The position numbers were made by a program, and so were the translations under genes. From NCBI GenBank assembly GCA_964428905.1, contig CAYSAA010000053.1, positions 1 to 9,608 on the forward strand: 9,608 bases of DNA, read 5' to 3'. This stretch comes from CAYSAA01 sp964428905. GTDB lineage: Bacteria; Atribacterota; Phoenicimicrobiia; Phoenicimicrobiales; Stramentimicrobiaceae. This document shows, in pieces, positions 6,701 to 9,608 of the stretch. Numbering within the stretch: position 1 is the stretch's first letter; the number at the start of each line of letters is the position of its first letter. Below the pieces are notes generated by a model, which saw only the letters and a list, made by a program, of their open reading frames with translations, made no database searches and was not told where the DNA came from.

Positions 6701-9608
6701 TTATCGAGGATAGCATGTTCTTACGGGATTTCCATCTGTCAACCAGGCATTGACTGGTATTTCCCATACCCTTCCTGTACCCGATTCCCAATTTAGAGGT
6801 TTTGGTATGCCGGGTATGTACCATTCACCGTTCTCGGCACCCTGTGTTACTTCTTTAACTTTTATTTTTTCACAGTACCAGTCTGATCCGATACCAGAAT
6901 AATCACTACGCAAGATGATACGATGAAGCTCCCCAATATTCGCCGATCTGATAAAACAGAAAACATCATGGGCTCCCGCTTCAAAATTGTTCTGATTTGG
7001 ATAATTCAGATATATTTCACCAGTATTGAATCCATTAGTCCCAAAAAGCGTAATGTAGATATCTGAATCTGTTCCTTCTCCCATTGGAAAAACTGAACTA
7101 ATCTCGCCTGTGTAAACTTCAATTTGATAATCCCTCTCGTCTTTGTGTGAGGGAGTAAATTGCACGTCAATTAATCCATCCCCTTCATCTTCAGCAAGCC
7201 AACGATTCACCTTAAAATGCCATAATTGGCCTGTATCCTGATTCATGATCCGTACACTTTTAACAAACCATCCCGCCAAAAAATCACCTGGGATAATATC
7301 ATCAAGAGAAAAACTACCCGGGATAAGATCAGCCAGGGTAATGCTACCCGGTTTTATATCCTCCCAAGTAACACTGCCTGGAGCAAAATCACCCAAGGTA
7401 ATATTGCCCGGCTTCAGATCGTCAATACTATAACTTCCTGGAATCAGGTCGGAGATAGAGATACTGCCTGGTATAATATCATCCAGAGAAATACTGCCCG
7501 GGACAAGGTCAGACAGGGTGAAATTACCTAGATCAATATCAGCTAGAGATAAAATACTAGAGACGAAACCACTTATGGAGGAAAGACTGTCAGAGATAAT
7601 ATCATTGATAGTAAAACTACCAGGCTTAAGATCATCCAGGGAAATATTGCTTGGAATAACATCATCAATGGAAAAACTACCCGGAATCAGATCGTCGATC
7701 GTATAACTTTCTGGAATCAAATCGTCCAGCGAGAGATTACCCGTATTAAGATCATCCAGGGAAATCTTAACTGGGATAAGATCGTCGATGGTAAAACTAC
7801 CTGGGAGAAGATTGTCTATGGAAAGACTGCTTGGGATGATATCACCGATGGAAATGCTGCCGGAGATGGAAAAGCTATTATCATGCCGAAGTCTTATTCG
7901 ATTTATATCTTCAAAGTTTTTCAGACGAACAAAAAAAGTATCATAAGATCCCATCTCAAAATCATTTATACCAGAATTATCCAGAAGTACTTCGGTACTA
8001 CTGCTCCCATCGGTACCAAAGAGAGTGAGATAGACATTGGCATCTGTTCCTGCTCCAGGAATTGACCCTGTTTCTATGTCAATGCGATAATTGGCTTCTT
8101 CCAGGGAATGGACAGAGCCGGGAAATGGTCCCTCCTGAGAGGGCTCATTGGAAAAGAGCAAATATCCATCATAGGGATCGTTCCCCATTGCCCAACTTGC
8201 CCCATCGGCCGCACCATATCTCTGTACAACTTTCGCACTGCATAGATCATGCATGGGATCAAAATCACCTTCTTCACCTAATATCTTACACTGATCAAAA
8301 CATGCATCATGCCAACGGCATCCGGCATGAGTACCACATTCAGTGACTCCTGTATAAGTAAGTAGATAATGAGACAGTTCATTTATTGGATCTGGAACAC
8401 GTATAGTGAGATCAGGTAATGATACACAGGTATCCGGACATCCAGATCCACAGGCACCGCGACAGCTGGTGAGATAAGGTATACTTTCTCCGTTAGGCTG
8501 GGGCAGAGTAAGGGTAATTTCAATTTCCTGAATAATCGAATAGATTTCGTTTCCAATGGTAATATGAGCAATACGTTCTTCTTCGGTACCATTCTCTTGA
8601 ACAGAAAATGTCACTACTTTACTTCCCGGTCCAGCACCTCCTGAATTGATTTGGATCCAGGACGAATCAGATTCTGCTGTCCATTGGCAATCAGAACTAG
8701 AGGGAGTGACTGTAAATTCTCCATTACCACCTGAAGAAGAGAAATGAGCTTCATAACTCGAAAGGGTAAAACTACAAGTTGAATCATCTCCTCCTGTACC
8801 GCTCGTAACGACAATATTTACTGAACTACTATCTTCTCCTCCCATACCGTCATTAACTGTACAGATAATATTATAGGTTCCGGCAGTATCAGGTGCACTC
8901 CAACTTAAAGATGAATTATTTCCGCCTACAACCTCCCCGGTTGCAGTCCAGCTAAAAGTAAGTGTATCCCCGTCCTGATCGCTCGCATGACAGGTTATAT
9001 TTGCAATTTGATTTGCTTCTACTACATTTTGACTGGTAATAAGCGAAGAAATTATCGGTGGATGATTTTCTTCTTCCTCAGAACCAATTGTAATATCATT
9101 CACCAATAGCTGATACTCACCTTCTCCAGAAGAACGGGATACCCTGATGTACCAGGTTCCGGTAGAATCAGCTACATAGTCCAGGGTCTTGGTATCCAGC
9201 TGAGTAACGGAAGAGCCACGGGAATTACGGTTGGGATTTAATAAAGTCAAATTATAACTGGCATTGCCGGGAACAGTAAGCTCCAGTGATATTTGCTCAT
9301 CTTCCACCAGATTGATGCTATAATAATCATCATTATCTCCTGCTTTTAATAATCCCTTATAGGTTCCACTGGATATAGGAATAGCCTCTTGATAGGAATC
9401 TCCGGTATCCTGCCCACTATCGGCATCATTCTGATCCTCAACATTTATAGATAATTGGTATTCTCCTTCTCCGGAGGAGCGGGATACCCTGATGTACCAG
9501 GTGCCAGTGGAATCAGCTACATAGTCCAGGGTCTTGGTATCCCTTTGGGTTATGGAAGAGCCACGGGAGTTGCGGTTGGGATTTAATAAAGAAAGGTTAT
9601 AACTGGCA
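6701..9608 (-). CDS. Large multidomain surface/secreted protein: PPC-PPC-Ig/PKD-BACON-(PLA2-like Cys module)-PLAT[decapeptide array]-PLAT, 5' end outside window
   Basis: The frame is open from the right edge to TAA at 6701-6703, giving 968 residues in view. The GTG at 9307 is an internal valine of a PPC domain, not the start. Numbered from the edge: a PPC domain C-terminal part (1-60) and a full PPC domain (about 70-172, DNDDYYSINL, TGTWYIRVSRSSGEGEY); an Ig/PKD-like domain (about 180-268, NHPPIISS, DQDGDTLTFSW); a BACON-like domain (about 277-362, SSSDCQWTAESDSSWIQI); a nine-cysteine module (about 380-470) with GCRWHDACFDQC (429-440), where H433-D434 recalls the phospholipase A2 HDxC helix; and a PLAT domain (506-576 plus 777-818) interrupted by decapeptide repeats (586-776). 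PLAT 2 follows (about 826-960), and the C-terminus is complete. The domains are extracellular, protein- or lipid-contacting types. Export is inferred because the N-terminus is not visible. A secreted lipase-like or adhesin role is a guess. Confidence 0.9.
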   Translation of the reverse strand, partial: ASYNLSLLNPNRNSRGSSITQRDTKTLDYVADSTGTWYIRVSRSSGEGEYQLSINVEDQNDADSGQDTGDSYQEAIPISSGTYKGLLKAGDNDDYYSINLVEDEQISLELTVPGNASYNLTLLNPNRNSRGSSVTQLDTKTLDYVADSTGTWYIRVSRSSGEGEYQLLVNDITIGSEEEENHPPIISSLITSQNVVEANQIANITCHASDQDGDTLTFSWTATGEVVGGNNSSLSWSAPDTAGTYNIICTVNDGMGGEDSSSVNIVVTSGTGGDDSTCSFTLSSYEAHFSSSGGNGEFTVTPSSSDCQWTAESDSSWIQINSGGAGPGSKVVTFSVQENGTEEERIAHITIGNEIYSIIQEIEITLTLPQPNGESIPYLTSCRGACGSGCPDTCVSLPDLTIRVPDPINELSHYLLTYTGVTECGTHAGCRWHDACFDQCKILGEEGDFDPMHDLCSAKVVQRYGAADGASWAMGNDPYDGYLLFSNEPSQEGPFPGSVHSLEEANYRIDIETGSIPGAGTDANVYLTLFGTDGSSSTEVLLDNSGINDFEMGSYDTFFVRLKNFEDINRIRLRHDNSFSISGSISIGDIIPSSLSIDNLLPGSFTIDDLIPVKISLDDLNTGNLSLDDLIPESYTIDDLIPGSFSIDDVIPSNISLDDLKPGSFTINDIISDSLSSISGFVSSILSLADIDLGNFTLSDLVPGSISLDDIIPGSISISDLIPGSYSIDDLKPGNITLGDFAPGSVTWEDIKPGSITLADLIPGSFSLDDIIPGDFLAGWFVKSVRIMNQDTGQLWHFKVNRWLAEDEGDGLIDVQFTPSHKDERDYQIEVYTGEISSVFPMGEGTDSDIYITLFGTNGFNTGEIYLNYPNQNNFEAGAHDVFCFIRSANIGELHRIILRSDYSGIGSDWYCEKIKVKEVTQGAENGEWYIPGIPKPLNWESGTGRVWEIPVNAWLTDGNPVRTCYPR
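7280..7852 (-). repeat. In-frame 30-bp minisatellite encoding 19 decapeptide units
   Basis: The encoded consensus is [S/T]-[I/L]-x-D-[L/I]-[I/K]-P-G-[S/N]-[F/I/Y]. Counting from residue 586 of the visible protein there are 18 ten-residue units and one degenerate 11-residue unit (SSISGFVSSIL, the tenth), 191 residues in all. Units differ at the DNA level, so this is an old, diverged array rather than a fresh expansion, but the reading frame and phase are kept throughout. The pattern recalls the period-10 GSIT-type repeats of phage tail fibres and, loosely, pentapeptide-repeat beta-helices (L/F every five residues). It is acidic, with mostly Asp at the fourth position. Confidence 0.9.
9111..9608 (-). 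repeat. 345-bp tandem duplication of the PPC domain coding sequence
   Basis: Positions 9111-9263 align without gaps to 9456-9608 (offset 345 bp, 115 codons) with roughly 130 of 153 bases identical, including long exact runs such as the region encoding the segment around TLDYVADSTGTW. The duplication continues past the window edge, so the gene may contain more PPC copies. Retention of DNA identity at synonymous sites suggests a fairly recent duplication or ongoing gene conversion. Confidence 0.85.

Noticed and set aside
7280..7852. CRISPR array
   Set aside because: Regular 30-bp spacing comes from a coding repeat: units are contiguous, diverged, in frame and without unique spacers.
7226..8346. 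Plus-strand open frames across the decapeptide array and Cys-rich module
   Set aside because: They mirror the 30-bp periodicity of the minus-strand gene, lack ribosome sites and family resemblance, and are antisense shadows.
9305..9307. GTG at 9307 as the start of the large PLAT protein
   Set aside because: The frame continues without a stop to the window edge and the upstream residues complete a PPC domain (TYKGLLKAGDNDDYYSINL).

Overview
This AT-rich window (coding regions near 40% GC by eye) looks like a chromosomal piece from an anaerobic or thermophile-like bacterium. A paired HEPN/MNT cassette, a DUF3160 secreted protein and a Memo-CapA fusion are the kinds of genes I associate with Atribacterota, Thermotogota or low-GC Firmicutes-like lineages. 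That assignment is inference: there is no rRNA or other phylogenetic marker here.

Layout from left to right. (1) Positions 1-819, minus strand: a secreted protein with two tandem fasciclin (FAS1) domains, cut by the left edge. Its upstream region holds a near-consensus promoter with overlapping perfect palindromes on the -10 and start region, and a possible 7-codon leader ORF with a strong ribosome site. (2) Positions 1327-5666, plus strand: a probable two-gene operon with a 23-nt gap. The first gene is a signal-peptide-bearing fusion of a Memo-like domain and a CapA/PgsA metallophosphatase-like domain. The second is a long secreted DUF3160 protein of unknown function. (3) Positions 5659-6679: two copies of a perfect 62-nt palindromic element bracket an overlapping HEPN-MNT gene pair on the minus strand. 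(4) Positions 6701-9608, minus strand: a large multidomain surface or secreted protein, cut by the right edge. It reads from its N-terminal side: two PPC domains, an Ig/PKD-like domain, a BACON-like domain, a cysteine-rich module with a phospholipase-A2-like HDxC motif, a PLAT domain interrupted by about 190 residues of decapeptide repeats, and a second PLAT domain.

Three of the four long genes carry visible export signals, and the fourth (5' end missing) consists of extracellular-type domains. The theme is therefore the cell envelope and exterior, with a mobile-looking HEPN/MNT cassette inserted between convergent genes. The most unusual items are the PLAT domain split by a 30-bp-periodic minisatellite, the secreted Memo-CapA fusion, and the palindrome-bracketed HEPN/MNT pair.
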